Assembly: GCA_030044345.1 (NCBI GenBank)
Contig: JASHVY010000600.1
Location: forward strand, 1-5,361
Direction: 5' to 3'
Source of the DNA: Acetobacteraceae bacterium
GTDB taxonomy: Bacteria; Pseudomonadota; Alphaproteobacteria; Acetobacterales; Acetobacteraceae
Length of the DNA: 5,361 bases
Shown here: positions 4,908 through 5,361 of the stretch, piece after piece
Numbering within the stretch: position 1 is the stretch's first letter
Layout: each line of letters starts with the position of its first letter
Program-made: the position numbers and the translations under genes
Notes under the pieces: model-generated
Told to the model about the DNA's origin: nothing
The model's database searches: none
What the model saw: the letters and a program-made list of their open reading frames with translations, nothing else

Positions 4908-5361
4908 AGGCCAGGCTTTCTTCGGCCCTCTGACACACGCCCTCTGGCATATGGTTGAGCGGTCCCGCGCCAGCGCCGAGGGCGGGGGCGGTGGCGATCG
5001 CTGCCTGGAGATAGGCTCGGGCCCGGCGCACAGCGTCGAGGAGTGGCATGCCTTGCGCAAGGCCCGTGGCGATGGCGCTCGCGAGGGTGCAGCCCGTGCC
5101 GTGGCGCGGCGGTCCTGGAATGCGTGGCTGCTCGAAGACGCTGATCGCGCCGTCCTCTACAAGGATATCCACCACTGTATCGCCCGGCAGGTGGCCGCCT
5201 TTGACCAGCACCGCGCGCGCGCTGATGGCGAGCGCTGCGCGCTCCATCGAAGCGCGGTCGCGGATCGGAAATCCGGCGAGGATCTCGGCCTCCGGCAAGT
5301 TTGGCGTGACGAGCGTGGCAAGCGGGAAGAGCTCCGCGCGAAGCGCCTCGATCGCGTCTTC
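4873..5361 (-). CDS. thiD: Hydroxymethylpyrimidine/phosphomethylpyrimidine kinase, C-terminal part
   Basis: The gene enters from beyond the high-coordinate edge and 162 residues are visible. ThiD phosphorylates HMP and HMP-phosphate to HMP-pyrophosphate for thiamine synthesis in the cytoplasm. Visible ribokinase-fold signatures in order are ATLVTPNLPEAEILAG, VLVKGGH (ATP-binding strand), and HGTGCTLASAIA. The last is the anion-hole motif; its cysteine, codon 5091-5089, matches the catalytic Cys of ThiD. The reading frame is open to the window edge, so a TTG at 5298 is an internal Leu, not a start. Family members usually end soon after the GPLNH-like motif; here 25 further residues follow (codons 4950-4876), and their last part is antisense to the end of the small secreted protein gene. 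The N-terminal substrate-binding half is not visible. Confidence 0.93.
   Translation of the reverse strand, partial: EDAIEALRAELFPLATLVTPNLPEAEILAGFPIRDRASMERAALAISARAVLVKGGHLPGDTVVDILVEDGAISVFEQPRIPGPPRHGTGCTLASAIATGLAQGMPLLDAVRRARAYLQAAIATAPALGAGAGPLNHMPEGVCQRAEESLAFNTWKRGAPPW

Noticed and set aside
4905..4960. Intrinsic terminator between the convergent genes
   Set aside because: Only short GGCC-type repeats with no stable stem and no T-run on either strand.
4873..5298. A complete 141-residue gene starting at TTG 5298
   Set aside because: The frame stays open to the window edge and reads EDAIEALRAELFPLATLVTPN in front, which is normal ThiD sequence, so the TTG is internal.

Overview
This 5.4 kb window is GC-rich and densely coding. 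It looks like chromosomal DNA from an alphaproteobacterium, probably Rhodospirillales or Acetobacteraceae-like. That placement is an inference from three things: high GC, a small secreted protein of a type I associate with those groups, and a promoter matching the alphaproteobacterial EcfG consensus. No RNA genes, insertion sequences, CRISPR arrays or att sites were seen.

Layout. Positions 1-4469 hold five genes on the minus strand, transcribed from high to low coordinate: a fumarylacetoacetate hydrolase (FAH) family enzyme (4469-3777), an exonuclease III (3777-2944), a class III (CaiB/BaiF) CoA-transferase (2947-1562), a Tat-exported branched-chain-amino-acid-type ABC substrate-binding protein (1480-119), and the first 25 codons of a LivH-type permease (75-1, cut by the window edge). 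The first three are joined by stop/start overlaps (TGATG and GTGTGA). The transporter genes follow after gaps of 81 and 43 bp, and a weak candidate promoter sits just before the binding protein. Positions 4470-4604 form a divergent control region. On the plus strand, 4605-4907 encodes a 100-residue secreted protein with no assigned function. Its 3' end overlaps by 35 bp the 3' end of a minus-strand thiD (4873-5361, N-terminus outside the window).

How the genes may work together. The FAH enzyme, the CoA-transferase and the Liv-type transporter suggest uptake, CoA activation and breakdown of an organic or aromatic acid. The substrate cannot be read from the sequence. Exonuclease III is a DNA-repair enzyme inserted between the catabolic genes and translationally coupled to both sides.

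The most notable signal is GGAAC-N16-CGTT at 4575-4551, pointing at the operon. It is a perfect match to the general-stress-response (EcfG) promoter consensus and would place the repair nuclease and its neighbours under stress control. The leader that follows holds two inverted repeats, one ending a single base before the FAH start codon. I found no evidence of a wholly new multi-gene system. The promoter and leader, the rearranged CoA-transferase and the small secreted protein are the items worth checking.
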